DNA of 64,000 nucleotides. Source: Podospora pseudoanserina. Its lineage: Eukaryota > Ascomycota > Sordariomycetes > Sordariales > Podosporaceae. Each line of letters starts with the position of its first letter. The stretch's first letter is position 1. Location of the stretch: contig NC_085924.1 in NCBI RefSeq assembly GCF_035222485.1, positions 496,001-560,000 on the forward strand, in the 5' to 3' direction. The notes below the pieces were generated by a model that saw only the letters and a list, made by a program, of their open reading frames with translations, searched no databases and was not told the DNA's origin. This document shows positions 45,099-55,580 of the stretch, in pieces. The position numbers and the translations under genes are program-made.

Positions 45099-46481
45099 AT
45101 GACCGCTACGGGGCCTTCTCCCGTCATTGCCGACCCCTCTCCGCTGGGTTCCCCTCTCCCCTTCGAGTTTTCTGGCCGGACAGCGCCTAACCGCTTTCTC
45201 AAGTCGGCCGCCACCGAAAAGGTAGCCACCTATGACCCAAACGACAGGCTCTCCAGCGGCATTCCCAACGATGAACTGTTCCGGCTGTACGGTACCTGGG
45301 CGTCAGGCGGCTTCGGCACAATCGTAACCGGCAACATCCTCATCGACCCTGACCACCTCGAGGGCCCCGGTAACATGATCATCCCCGTCGACGCACCGCT
45401 TGACGGTCCCCGCTTCGAAGGATTCCGCCGTCTGGGATCTGTCGGAAGAGAACATGGGTCTCTCTTCATCGGCCAAGTCAACCATCCCGGCCGCCAATGC
45501 ATCTACGCCCTGCAACCCAATCCCATCTCAGCCTCTGACGTTCAACTGCTCGTCGACATGTTTGGTGCAACCTTTGGCAAACCGCGTGCTGCCACCATCG
45601 AGGAGATCCGATCGACCGTGGCGGCCTTTGTCCATGCGGCGGTGTACCTCGACAAAGCAGGCTGGGACGGAGTCCAGCTTCACGGTGCCCACGGGTACCT
45701 CATCGCACAATTCTTGTCCTTAACCACCAACCTCCGCACTGACGCTTATGGCGGGTCCCTTGCCAACCGGGCGAGGATCATCACCGAGATTGCCGCTGGC
45801 ATCAGGGAGCAATGTCGAAAGGGCTTTATTCTCGCCATCAAGATCAACAGCGTCGAGTTCCAAGCCGATGGGTTCACCGTCGAGGAGGCGTCCGAGCTGT
45901 GCGAGATCTTGGAGAAGGCAGGCTTCGACTTTGTGGAGCTCAGCGGCGGAACATACGAGGAAATGGCGCTGGCGCACAGGCGAGAGTCGACCAAAGCCAG
46001 GGAGGCATTCTTTTTGGATTTCGCAGAAAAGATTGCGCCGCGCCTGAACAAGACCAAGGTCTATGTGACTGGGGGTTTCAGGACTGCCAAGGGCATGGCG
46101 GACGCGCTGCAGAGTGTGGATGGTGTTGGAATGGTGAGGGCTGTTTGCAACAATCCGAATCTTCCAGCCGAGATACTGGAGGGCAAGAAGATAGCTGCGC
46201 CGGTGATTGCTGGGGGGGTGTATTTTGACGATTTTCTTCTGACGGGGGGCTTGGCGGGGCTGCAGATGCGACTGATGGGGCATTCGTTGCCTGTGCTCAA
46301 TGTTGAGGATGACGCAGAGGTCGAAGAGTTCAAGAAGACGCTGGAGTCGAATCTGAAGGGACTTGTGAAGGGAGGGTTGTTTGAGAATATGGACCTTGGG
46401 TTTCTAGGGGCGAGAGGACCTGATGTTGAGAGAAGAGTGCGAGATATTCAGGCTTCCAGGGCCACACTGCGCTCAGGATAG
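45099..46481 (+). CDS. NADH:flavin oxidoreductase, old yellow enzyme family
   Basis: FMN-dependent reductase of activated C=C bonds. First in-frame ATG at 45099; 460 aa, no introns. The N-terminal NRFLKSAATEK matches the family barrel strand 1 loop, and GFGTIVTGNILIDP follows it. GQVNHPGRQ and VQLHGAHGYLIAQFLS are the substrate/FMN motifs with the HGAH pair. FLSLTTNLRTDAYGGSLANR is the standard barrel segment, and KVYVTGGFRTAKGM with GMVRAVCNNP is the phosphate loop. Fungal members of this group (12-oxophytodienoate reductase-like) act on xenobiotics or secondary-metabolite enones. Not adjacent to the PKS (13 kb away). Stand-alone soluble enzyme. Confidence 0.92.
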   Translation: MTATGPSPVIADPSPLGSPLPFEFSGRTAPNRFLKSAATEKVATYDPNDRLSSGIPNDELFRLYGTWASGGFGTIVTGNILIDPDHLEGPGNMIIPVDAPLDGPRFEGFRRLGSVGREHGSLFIGQVNHPGRQCIYALQPNPISASDVQLLVDMFGATFGKPRAATIEEIRSTVAAFVHAAVYLDKAGWDGVQLHGAHGYLIAQFLSLTTNLRTDAYGGSLANRARIITEIAAGIREQCRKGFILAIKINSVEFQADGFTVEEASELCEILEKAGFDFVELSGGTYEEMALAHRRESTKAREAFFLDFAEKIAPRLNKTKVYVTGGFRTAKGMADALQSVDGVGMVRAVCNNPNLPAEILEGKKIAAPVIAGGVYFDDFLLTGGLAGLQMRLMGHSLPVLNVEDDAEVEEFKKTLESNLKGLVKGGLFENMDLGFLGARGPDVERRVRDIQASRATLRSG

Positions 46482-47480
46482 TGGGGCTGGAAGTGTTTCT
46501 TCCCATCCCACGCCCAAGAAAGGGGTGATGCTTTGGGGTCATGTTTAACATATATGAGCCCCCCGGTGATGTATTTCAGCGGTTTATATGCAGATTGACA
46601 GTTCGTTTGGCCATCGAGTGGCTCGTCACTACATTGAATCTCGTGGGTTAGGGTTGCAGCAGGGCATTTGGAGACCCAACAGCAAGTCCAACGCGTCTCA
46701 TATTTGGTGATCTATCTGTGCTGACGGAAAGCCACCATGACCTCACATACACTGATTACATATACCACTTGAGGATGGGAAATGCCAGCAAAATGCCCTG
46801 TATCGTTCTAGATAGCCTAGGATGGACTCCCTTTACCCCCATCTTGCTCAATCCCCATTGCTGTGCTCCTCCATGGATCGTTGAGCCCATCCAGTCCTAA
46901 CCTGCGCTCTCCCCCACAGCCCCAACTGCGGCGGCGATGCATTACCGACCGCAATTATCTCATCTTCATTAATGTCGGTGGAGTGTATTCCACTCAGGTC
47001 ATCAACTTCGACAATCTGGACTTTTCCATGGCTACGACGAGGTGCTTGACAACACTACAACAACGTCTATTGAATACCCTGCCCCCATTTGCAGCGAAAC
47101 GACTCTCATATGTTGAAACGATAACGAACCAAAATGATGGTCTGGGTGGGATTCTGACCCACGACTCTTGCGAGACCAAGAACGCTTGAATGATCTCAGA
47201 AGAAAATTCAAGCATCAATCCGAACCTGGCAACTTGGACCAGGAAATCTGGGCCCCAAGAGGTCAAGCTCCACGAAAACAAGCTTGCTATCTGCAGTCAT
47301 CCTTCAGCCGCTCAAGGTTAGCTGCGTTGAGATGCCGATGCTCGCCGCATGGATGCATTATCAGATCAATGTGACTCCTCACGAAGAGCAGTTGAGAGAA
47401 AAGATTCAATCTAGAAATGCAGACAACTAGTTTTAATACACCAAAGAAATGACACATCGGACTCAGCACATTTTTGAAGC
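46482..47480. other. Intergenic with tRNA-like remnant
   Basis: Gene-poor; the only structured element noticed is the tRNA-like segment at 47140-47215, listed separately. Confidence 0.4.
47140..47215 (-). pseudogene. tRNA-like remnant (3' half)
   Basis: On the minus strand a 5-bp stem GTGGG-TCAGAAT-CCCAC resembles a T-arm, but with TCAGAAT where TTCGAAT is expected. It is preceded by TCTTGGTCTCGCAAGA, which looks like an anticodon arm with a 6-nt loop. No matching acceptor or D-arm is found upstream. Probably a decayed tRNA, or chance. Confidence 0.25.
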
Positions 47481-48180
47481 ATGGCAAGCCCTCTCCCGGC
47501 AACACCACTCATATCCAACTCCACCTCAGCAACAGTATCAACACCAACCTCAAGTCCAACCTCTCCCTCACAATCCCTTTCCCCCCGGAACATACCCCCT
47601 CCGCACGCTCCCCGGCCAACCCCTCTCAAAGCCAACCAAACTCCCCTTTCTCCCTCACCCTCTCCTGCCTCTTCTCCCCATCCCAACCCTGCTACACCTA
47701 ACCTACAATCCCACCGCCTCCTGCTTCTCCCTCACTCGCAGCCCACCTTCCTCCCCCTCCCCATCCATCGCAACGGCCTCCTTCCCCACCCTCTCCCTCA
47801 AAAAACCCCCCGCCTCCCTCGGTCCAGACAACTATCTAGTCGACTCCAATTTCGTCTCCTTCTCCTTCCTCCCAGGCCAAAGGCTCACGTGAGCCATTCC
47901 AGGCTCTGGCCTCTCATCCGGCGCATTTGTCCCAACACCCGTGGGAAGGGAGCAGGACGTGATTGCGCAGTTTTTCGGGACTGACGCGGCGGGCAAGGTT
48001 ATGGTTCCGGGGGGAACGAAAAAGTATTATCGAGGGGTGGATTGACTTGGTGAGGGGGTCGACGCAGGCTCAGATGGATGAGGTGGTGTTGACTTTGGGG
48101 GTTTGGGCTTTGAACGGAAGAGGAGGCAGGCGAGTGGTGGGAAGGCGGCGGAGGGGACGTGGTGGAGGTCGGAGATTTTG
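47481..48180 (+). pseudogene. Decayed protein-coding gene of unknown family
   Basis: Coding character jumps between frames. One frame gives NSPFSLTLSCLFSPSQPCYT and stops at TAA. The next frame, one base over, continues LTYNPTASCFSLTRSPPSS and DNYLVDSNFVSFSFLPGQRL, then hits TGA near 47890. The same frame resumes as AIPGSGLSSGAFVPTPVGRE and FFGTDAAGKVMVPGGTKKYY. At a GGGG run near 48035-48040 it shifts again to WIDLVRGSTQAQMDEVVLTL. At least one stop and two single-base shifts are needed. I do not recognise the product. No credible intron explains the breaks. Confidence 0.4.
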
Positions 48181-49249
48181 AATGGTGTTTTGAGTGCTTG
48201 ATTGAGGGAGGGCCACGGATTGGAGGCGGTTTGGATCGGGTTGAGGGGGGGGGGAGGGGGTTTTAATCTGGAGGTTTCTTTGGTTAGCTGGTAGCTGTGG
48301 CTGCGGTGATGTCACTTTGTGTAATTCTTTCGATGACTCTCCACCAGGCGGTGCCGTGTTTTGCGTGTCTTTTTCGTCCCATGACTATCGCTAGAGCGAG
48401 GGGGTCGGTGATGACTTGTAAGTTGTCTGTGCTCGGTACAAGCTCTGACGTGCTTGGTACAAACTCTGACACACCCGTCGTGAGCCCTGTGGAGGGTTAT
48501 GTTGCTTGTCAGCACTAGAGTTCTGGGTGCAAGCTTAAAATAATTCCTGACGCCGTTAATGTTCGTAGCCGATCATTTGGAGCATATGTGGCAAGAGATT
48601 GAGGGGAGCCTTTCATGTTGATCATGTCGAGAACAGGAAGGAAATATCAGGAGGGAACACGGATGTTTGATCGAGGCCCGGGGTTGGCGGGCCTGTGCCG
48701 GAGCACCTCAGCTGCTCCACCACCGATCTTAAGTCGTCGTAGCAATCTTTCTACAGTTGCTGGCGCGCCACTCCTAGCAACAACTTTCCAATGGGGCGTG
48801 AGACTGGGGAACTTCTACTCAGGAATGCCGCTTCTGATTGCAGGTGCAGTTTCCATTGTAGGGTTACTGACAGCATCTACTGTCGATTCTATAATACATC
48901 GATGATAGACCTAATTACTCAGTTTAAGAAACCACAACTCTCGCCCACCAGGGACAGGGGAGGTGTCGCCAAGAGTCGTGATGATGTCGGCAGGCTTTGG
49001 CCCCCGGCTTGGAAAAGCTTGATAACTCATAACCTGCATGACGCTCGAATTCCTACCAAGGGTACGCTCATTGTTACTGGTACCTCGATCAAGAAACAAC
49101 GATCTGACTTACCTGACGGTTCACGGTCGCCCACAGTGCCAGACATGATGCAGCAGACACCTCGTGACATTTGTGATCTACCTTTCTCATCTTCAAAGAC
49201 CCAACACGCATATATTTCAGGCCACTTTACTAAAGTTAAACGCTCATGG
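48181..49249. other. Intergenic, no gene recognised
   Basis: Short frames only. Includes a G-run at 48245-48258. Confidence 0.4.
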
Positions 49250-49405
49250 GTTGTTTTGGGAGGCGTACAAACTCTTTGCAATGGTCTACTAATTATCTTT
49301 CCATGCCCAAGAACCATTTGGAAAGGCCCGTCAACCATCTTTAATGGCCTGTTGACTATCTTCCAATGCCTATTAACTCTCTTTGGAGGCCTACTATGCA
49401 TCTAT
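49250..49405. repeat. Degenerate 21-bp tandem repeat, about seven units
   Basis: The core G(C/T)C, within T(G/T)G-GCC-like contexts, recurs at 49284, 49305, 49326, 49347, 49368 and 49389, exactly 21 bp apart, with an earlier weak unit at 49263. Units include TTTAATGGCCTGTTGACTAT and TTCCAATGCCTATTAACTCT. Because 21 is a multiple of 3, both strands translate as heptapeptide repeats (minus strand: RPLKMVD, GPFQMVL, RPLQRVC). It lies just past the 3' end of the orphan gene starting at 51451. A related but weaker array occurs at 53110-53230. Confidence 0.65.
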
Positions 49406-49452
49406 CCTTCATACCTAATCCTTATCAAAACCCACATCAAGTACCTGGTCCG

Positions 49453-51451
49453 TCACAACAGCGGATCATCAGGCACATTGACCGCAGCTTGTGGATCCAA
49501 CACGTTCAAATCATCATAGTACGCCTGCTGCAGGTTATTGTTGATAGGCACGTCAAACCACGGCAGGAGGGCCTTGCAGTTGCGGCAGGGGCGGCGGTAG
49601 ATGTTGTTTGCGCCTTGAGCGGTGTGGAGAGCGTTGAGCTGGGCGCCGGTGAAGTTGTCATTGTTGGCAAGGGGGGTCGGTCGGGGGTCACGGAATTCGC
49701 GGGTTTGGAAGGCGAAGCCGCGAACTTGGGATGGGGGCACCGGCGGATTTTGGGGGGGCTGTGGGTTGTCAGGTCCGGCGGGGAGGTCCCGGGTGGGAAC
49801 ATATCCTGGCCTAGGTGCGCGCCGTTGGGTTAGTGAATGAATCGATGTGCAGGGGGATGGGGTGAAGAGAGGGAAAAGCTGGCCAAAGAAGAAGACCAAG
49901 GCTACGGCACGGATCCTGCCCGGCCTGTAGCTCACTGGTCTGAATGAGACTGGTGGGGCAGTAGCGCTTGGCGTGGGAGACTGTGACAAGATGGATATAC
50001 AAGGTAATGTCGGGAGAGACTTACATGAGGCCAGCGACGGAATAAGTTTCACAGCAACGACCGTAGCGCTGGACGTTGGGCCCGCCGTAGGCGAGCGCGT
50101 CGTCGTCGGTGGTGGCCCAGTAGTGCAGCCGGTCGAGCATGTCGAGAATGGTGTCACGGTTCCGCACATACAGTGCCGTAAAAACAGCCAGACATTGGGC
50201 TTGGTAGATGGGTATGTTGGGTGTGACTTCTTGTGCCTGGGCGTTGGGTCCTACGCCGGGAGGGGCCAAGATGGGGAATAAATGAGGCACAAAGTAGATG
50301 TCAAATACGGCCTTGAAGGCGACATCAATGGCTGGCAAGTTTCGATTGTAGCCGGCGGCCCATCTCACATGGTATACGCCGGCGAGAGCGGCACGGATCT
50401 GCCCGGCTAGATCAGGTCCGGGCGGTCGCTTGTCCCAGATGTCGGCCCGTGGGAGAGGTAGAACGGCCTGGGGGGGGTTGAGGGCTCCCGTCAGTGCAAC
50501 GACGGCGGCGTTGAAGGTGTTGGTGACGAGGGTTGGGTTGATGGTTTGCCAGGGGGCATTGTTGGCGGGCAGAGCAGGAATATGGTTGGGCAGCTGGGAT
50601 AGGAGTCTGTTGGGAAGCTGAAGCGTCTGGTTCTGGAGTATTTTAAGAATGCCTCTGCAAAGACTTTCCATTAGGATGGGCGCCACGGGGTGTGTGGGTG
50701 GTGGTGTGGCCCTGGGGGGTTGGTAGAACTGCAGAGCCGGGTCGAGGACGCCGGTGGCCCTCCACTGGTTCATCATCTTCTGCTTTGCCCAGGTCAAAGC
50801 CTCAGCCTCTGGGTTCTCGGTGCGGCCAGGGATGTAGGTGCTCCCGAGCAGCACGTGGATTTGGTTGTTGGCATCGGTAAAGTACATGGCGCCTGTCATG
50901 AAGGGCACATTGCCGTTTGCTGTGTTCCAGATGATGTTCCCATTCCCGTTGGGATTTGGTATTCCCCGTGCGACGTACGCGAGGTAGACGCAGCGCGTGT
51001 AAAAGGCCAGCAGCGGTAACACGCGCTCATCCCATTCATCGCTCAGCGCTGGGCCGGCCTCTGGCGCGAGCGCGATGCTGAAGATGTAGCCGAGAGCAGA
51101 TGGCCCATCAGTAATGTCAAGCTGGCCGTTTGCGAACGTGACGGTGATGGGATTCGCTGTACAACCAACATTTGGCAATTGTTGCTGAGTATACCGAACG
51201 TCGTTGAAAGCAGGTGGTTGGTTTGGTTGGACTTGGGGAAAAAAAGCGTTCAACAGATTGATAACATCCTGTGTTCGAGCTGGAGGAATACCACAGGGGG
51301 CCTGCTGGGCGAGCTGGTTGTGAAGGTTGTTGATCCAGGTGTGGAATACGCCAGCGGAAGCCCGAACGTTGTTTTGGTTTTGGAAGATGTTTGGACCGAG
51401 GGTGCAAGGGCCGTCAAAGATGCGGAACGCATTCCAGTTGAAGTTGGCCAT
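49453..51451 (-). CDS. Orphan protein, 594 aa, two exons
   Basis: ATG 51451 (MANFNWNAFRIFDGPCTLG). Exon 1 50025-51451, intron 49811-50024 (GTAAGT...CACCTAG, 214 nt, long for this window) and exon 2 49453-49810; the joined frame is open. Pro/Asn/Ala-rich but with many aromatic and hydrophobic blocks (ALGYIFSIALAPEAG, LPLLAFYTRCVYLAYVA, YFVPHLFPILAPPGVG), suggesting a folded protein rather than disorder. No signal peptide. GPNIFQNQNNVRASAGVFH near the start and RRPCRNCKALLPWFDVP (CxxC) near the end are conspicuous. I do not recognise any domain. It is flanked by the two 21-bp repeat arrays and lies near two paralogous orphans. Confidence 0.75.
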
Positions 51452-52419
51452 CTTGGAGGGTGTGTGTGTGTGTATGGGTCACTGCTCAAACCTGCCTCAC
51501 TGCTGAAGGACAGCTCTCAATTCCATGGAGGATAGCTCGTGTTGGAATCTTGTCATGTTTATCCTTTTGTCAACCCCGGTCAGCAGCCAGGATGATGGTA
51601 CAAGCGCCAGTGCGGTGTCTGGGTGGAGGGTGCAGCCAACGAATAAGGTACAAGGGAACATGTACATGATACAACTATCAAGCCATGAATACTTGAAATG
51701 AAGCCTGTCTTGCGAACTTAAAAGCCCTTGTCGTCTTGTCATTACACCTCGTCGACTTGTTGTTTTTACCCTCGTGTCGGTTGATAAAAGAAGTTCTTTG
51801 CACTTGGCATGTCGTGGACGAGAGACCATCACTCACTATGCCCAGATTATGCATCGACAGGCCCTCGAAGGTAGCTGAAAGGTGCATTGATTATCTTTCA
51901 AGGGCTTGATTCTGCGATGCAGTCGCCATGATGTTGTCCACGATGTGTTTTGGACATTTGAAGTGGGGCAAGTGTTGGGTGGCGGCTCTGCAGGAGCTGA
52001 AGGAAAAAACACGGCCTAGTCTTTGTCCCGTGCATGAGGTCCGCTTCCCCGACAGCAATCAGTAGCGCAGTCCTGTTCCAATTTTCCACTATTGCAATCT
52101 AGACTTGTGCCATGTTTCGTTCCCAAAGACATTCGTAGCTGAAACGCCCAAAAGAGGAAGCCGTGCAAGGGCACTATCCCAGCTGTCAAAACCACATGAA
52201 TCGAGAAGATGTCTCGGAAGGAAGCTCAGACCAATTTGTTCACAGGTCATCTCGTGGTTGACTCCCCTCCTTGATCCACCATCAATTGCTTTTTGACAAA
52301 CTGCCTGAAGCAAGTATTCCATCACCTGCCACAAACCTTATGCTGGCTGCCCCCAGCGATCTTTTTCTGTCTCAACTGAACCGAATACCGACCTTCCCCG
52401 CGCCCGATATCCGTGAATC
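51452..52419. other. Intergenic between divergent genes
   Basis: About 970 bp separating the 594-aa orphan from the 135-aa gene, transcribed divergently. No gene seen. Confidence 0.4.
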
Positions 52420-52968
52420 ATGGCTGTCAGTACTTTCCCCACAACACCTATGCTGTCATCTTAAGCAAAGGGTGACAAGCTGACTCTTGTGGCTCTCTAG
52501 ACTCCAGGTTCATCCACTACTCCGGGTGAGACCCGTTATGTTGATCTCGGAGGCAGCATTCCCCACACATCTTTCTGGTCAAACGACCCCAAGGACATGC
52601 AGCTCGACCTCTATTTTGAAGCAGGGTCAGGTGAGTTGAGCGCTGTGTCCCCCTCAGTACAAGTGTACCAGTTGCTAACTCTGGGCTGTGACAAAGACGC
52701 GCCGAGTCTGTCGAATCAGTTCAACATGGACTTGAGGCCGATCATTGTGAAGCCCGATCTCAGTGAGGGCAATACATACCTACTCACAGATGACACGGGC
52801 GCCTTCTTCCTGTGGAATGAGATGGACGGCATCATGTGGCGTTTCCAGGGGACGGGTTTGCGCATGGACGATGTGGTGTACCAAGTGAGGACTGATACAT
52901 ATTCTCAATCCCAGCTGGTCAGGCAGTTTTATAATCCATCAGGGCGGCGGGCACAGGGCTCCCAGTAA
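52420..52968 (+). CDS. Small hypothetical protein with a 6-nt first coding exon
   Basis: The model starts at ATG 52420 and reads only ATG GCT before a 75-nt intron (52426-52500; donor GTCAGT, branch GCTGAC, acceptor CTCTAG). Exon 2 52501-52630 encodes TPGSSTTPGETRYVDLGGS and SFWSNDPKDMQLDLYF. A 66-nt intron (52631-52696) leads to exon 3, with DAPSLSNQFNMDLRPIIV and TGAFFLWNEMDGIMWRFQ. 135 aa. The alternative is an ATG at 52597, which would drop the GETRYVDLGG region. The 3' end may contain another short intron (GTGAGG... near 52884). Beta-rich, acidic, no signal peptide. Family unknown. Confidence 0.55.
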
Positions 52969-53109
52969 ATAGGTAGATGGTCAAGCCTCTCCCCGAAGTG
53001 CTGTCACGCAAGTGTAAGCAAGCTTCAACGGTCTTGGCCGCGTCAGCCGTATCAACTCATGTCATGAAATAAGCAATCGGGGACTGTAACTTGAGGCAAG
53101 CGCCATAAA

Positions 53110-53230
53110 ACAGTATGAGTAGGCCTCTTAAGATTGCTAATAAGCCTTGTAACATGGTACGAAGAAATATAATGTTCATTAGAGCCTTGAGGATGATGGA
53201 GAGATTCTACAACATGGTTGAGACAGCGCG
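53110..53230. repeat. Weak 21-bp-type tandem repeat
   Basis: Units beginning AGGCCTCTTAAGATTGCTAA (53121) and AAGCCTTGTAACATGGTACG (53142) are 21 bp apart. Further units are more diverged, and AACATGGT recurs at 53151 and 53211. The plus strand reads RPLKIAN, KPCNMVR, close to the minus-strand heptapeptides of the 49.3 kb array, so the two arrays are in inverted orientation. Confidence 0.4.
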
Positions 53231-53295
53231 TGTGAGCGATGGTATCGTGAGGCTCCGCGAAACATTCGCGCAGCCGAGCGCCGTGTCCTTGGTCT

Positions 53296-54117
53296 TCAGG
53301 CGCCGCTTTGCGATATAGTGAGCGAGCCATCGGACGTGTGGACGATAAGGACGTGATCCTTGGCCAGCGCGGCAAAGTCTACCTTGCATGTTGGCTTCTC
53401 CTTGAGAGCGGCATTGACCGGATCCCGCGGTTCAGCCTTCGACACGGCCACGTAGAAGATGGCCGAGGGTGCGATCTGGTATACCTGATTTGGCTGGGGC
53501 GTGAACATGGCATATGGGCCGATGCTATGGCGAAGTGACGATGTAAAGCCGACGAAGTAGTTGTCTTGAACAAGGCGGTGAGTCAGGCAAGGTGTGTAAT
53601 GTTGACGAAAGTGTGGGAAAGCGATCAGAAAGACGACCAGAGGGGACTCACTGGACTCCGCGGCCTCACTGTTGAACGGGTTGGTCTTGATGGCAAAACA
53701 CCCCGGCTCAGCGGTAACTTCTTTTTCGGCTTGGGCCTGGCTATCGGAGAAGCTGGGTGTGCCAGTTGTGCAGTCTACCACCAACAGGGTGCCGGGGTCA
53801 TTGACGCCAGCGGCCGTCACGGTGCCCAGCTTGACCGGCCTGTTGTCGACAACTTCAGTGCCGCTGGTGGTGTTCACGTCGCCCACCTCATGGGCCGGCT
53901 CAGATGCAAGGTCATAAATGCCGCAGGTGGCGTAATAGCTCTTCGGCAGCATGATAGTGGTCTGGCCCTTGGGGCTGGGCACCGAGTGCACGCTCGTGAT
54001 GATGGGCGTTTTGACGTTAATCATCAACGTGTTCTGGATTTGCGGTGGGTCGGCAAAGATGGCGTACGACGCTACGTTCCTGGACTGGTTGTCGATGAAG
54101 AAGGTATAGTGTGCCAT
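53296..54117 (-). CDS. Orphan protein A of a divergent paralogue pair
   Basis: ATG 54117 (MAHYTFFIDNQSRNVASYAIF). Exon 1 53652-54117, intron 53565-53651 (GTGAGT...TTCAAG), exon 2 53296-53564; 244 aa. Same layout as the gene at 54817: N-terminal beta segment (YTFFIDNQS... versus YTIIVQNNS...), middle GTVTAAGVNDPGTLL versus GSTNADGTKVPGTTL, then after the intron NNYFVGFTSSLRHSIGPYAM versus NNWLIGLGGPDPSGGSFKAT, then QVYQIAPSAIFYVAV versus QVVYQIQPSNTYYII, ending in a similar DGSLTISQ / QGNLTIQAQ strand. No signal peptide. Looks like a small cytosolic beta-sandwich; function unknown. Confidence 0.75.
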   Translation of the reverse strand: MAHYTFFIDNQSRNVASYAIFADPPQIQNTLMINVKTPIITSVHSVPSPKGQTTIMLPKSYYATCGIYDLASEPAHEVGDVNTTSGTEVVDNRPVKLGTVTAAGVNDPGTLLVVDCTTGTPSFSDSQAQAEKEVTAEPGCFAIKTNPFNSEAAESSESPLVVFLIAFPHFRQHYTPCLTHRLVQDNYFVGFTSSLRHSIGPYAMFTPQPNQVYQIAPSAIFYVAVSKAEPRDPVNAALKEKPTCKVDFAALAKDHVLIVHTSDGSLTISQSGA

Positions 54118-54816
54118 GGTGTCTGGGAGTACCATTGGATACAGTAGGTACCCAGGCAATGATGTGTCTTGTGATGAGTCGGGTGGATGAGAAGAAGAGG
54201 GTGCACATGCTTTGTGGCGGGGGTTTATGGCCGTTGGGTGACAATACCTACCTAGTGCATACGTAGAGAGGGCAGCCCGGAATGCAACACTGGCTCCGCT
54301 GCAGCTCGGACCCCTTTTGTCAGTGCAACATTCTATGGCTGGCTGAAAAAGACCGTTTTTGTAAGAGCCTCGAAGCAGGCAACTCTCCCATTGGCTTCAT
54401 TTCTTGCTTCCGATTGGGTAATGCATGGGCCATGTTCTGGACCGCGACCATCGAGCTAGCTACATAGGTAGGTATGTTTGAGATTTCTGTAAGTGACTCT
54501 GGCTATTGGAGCTTTGCTCCTTCTAGCGCTCTAGAGAAGTTGAGTTGGTCTAGATTCAGGCCACATTGCTGAGCACATTTGATACCTCTGTCGATAGATC
54601 ATTTTGCGATTTTGTGGCTGCCTGAGAGTAACTGACTTGGGATGCCGGCCACTGAACTGGGCACATCGCGACACACCTTTCCGCCATGACGCTTTCCAAC
54701 AGAATATCATATAAGACGAGAGCGCTCTGCCCCAACTCGAGGGTTACTCACACTCAACCCCATCCAGATCAGCACAGCTTCCTTCAAGAATCTCAGTCTC
54801 TCAACAACTCGCCAAC
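54118..54816. promoter_or_regulatory. Bidirectional promoter region of the paralogue pair
   Basis: 700 bp between two divergent paralogous genes must drive both. The right end has a pyrimidine-rich leader and ACTCGAGGGTTACTCACACTC. No specific operator is claimed. Confidence 0.5.
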
Positions 54817-55580
54817 ATGAACGAATACACCATCATCGTCCAGAACAACTCGGGCTCCAACCAGCAATATGCCCTGTTCCAAACACCCCCCTCCATCACC
54901 GCCGGTGGGGTTCAGCCCAAGATCTGGACCAACGTTTTCGCCACGGGGCTAGCTCCTGACACCCAGAGCACAAATTTCACCATGTACAAACAGTACTATG
55001 GTGTTGTCGGTCAGTCCAAGGGCAAGCCTGGCGATGCCGTCACCGTCACCGTCAGCGGACAGCGCCCTGTTACTCTCGGCAGCACCAACGCCGACGGCAC
55101 CAAGGTCCCCGGCACCACTCTTGCTCTCGAGATCGTCAGCATTGGCGACAAGCAAGCCCCGACATATGCCCAGACAAACCCCCAACCTTCCGGCAGTGTC
55201 AACGCCTTCTCCATCACCACACCCGCCTTCCAAGCGCAAACTGCCATCAACAGCAAGTTACCCCTAAACCACTCCTCAACAAGTACCATGCTGACCTATC
55301 TTCCGCTCTAGACAACTGGCTCATTGGCTTGGGCGGACCCGACCCGTCCGGCGGGTCTTTCAAGGCCACGGCGGCCACCTTCGTGCCCGCGCCCCAGGTT
55401 GTTTACCAGATCCAGCCGAGCAACACCTATTACATCATCCCTGGTGAATTTGTTCAGTCCGCCATCATCGACTACACCAAGATCGGCAACAAGGTGGCAG
55501 TGGACTTTACCAAGTACCCTTCTGGCAATGTCACCATTGTCCACGACAGCCAAGGTAACCTCACCATCCAGGCTCAGTGA
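54817..55580 (+). CDS. Orphan protein B of a divergent paralogue pair, GC-AG intron
   Basis: ATG 54817 (MNEYTIIVQNNSGSNQQYALF). Exon 1 54817-55252, exon 2 55312-55580; 234 aa. The intron 55253-55311 has donor GCAAGT and acceptor CTCTAG. The GC donor is supported by paralogue A, whose intron falls at the same codon and phase (A|AC AAC), and both exon 2s are exactly 269 nt. The start-side beta strands, the TNADGTKVPGTTLALE segment and the C-terminal NVTIVHDSQGNLTIQAQ show a compact beta-rich protein. No signal peptide, no catalytic motif. Function unknown. Confidence 0.8.
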
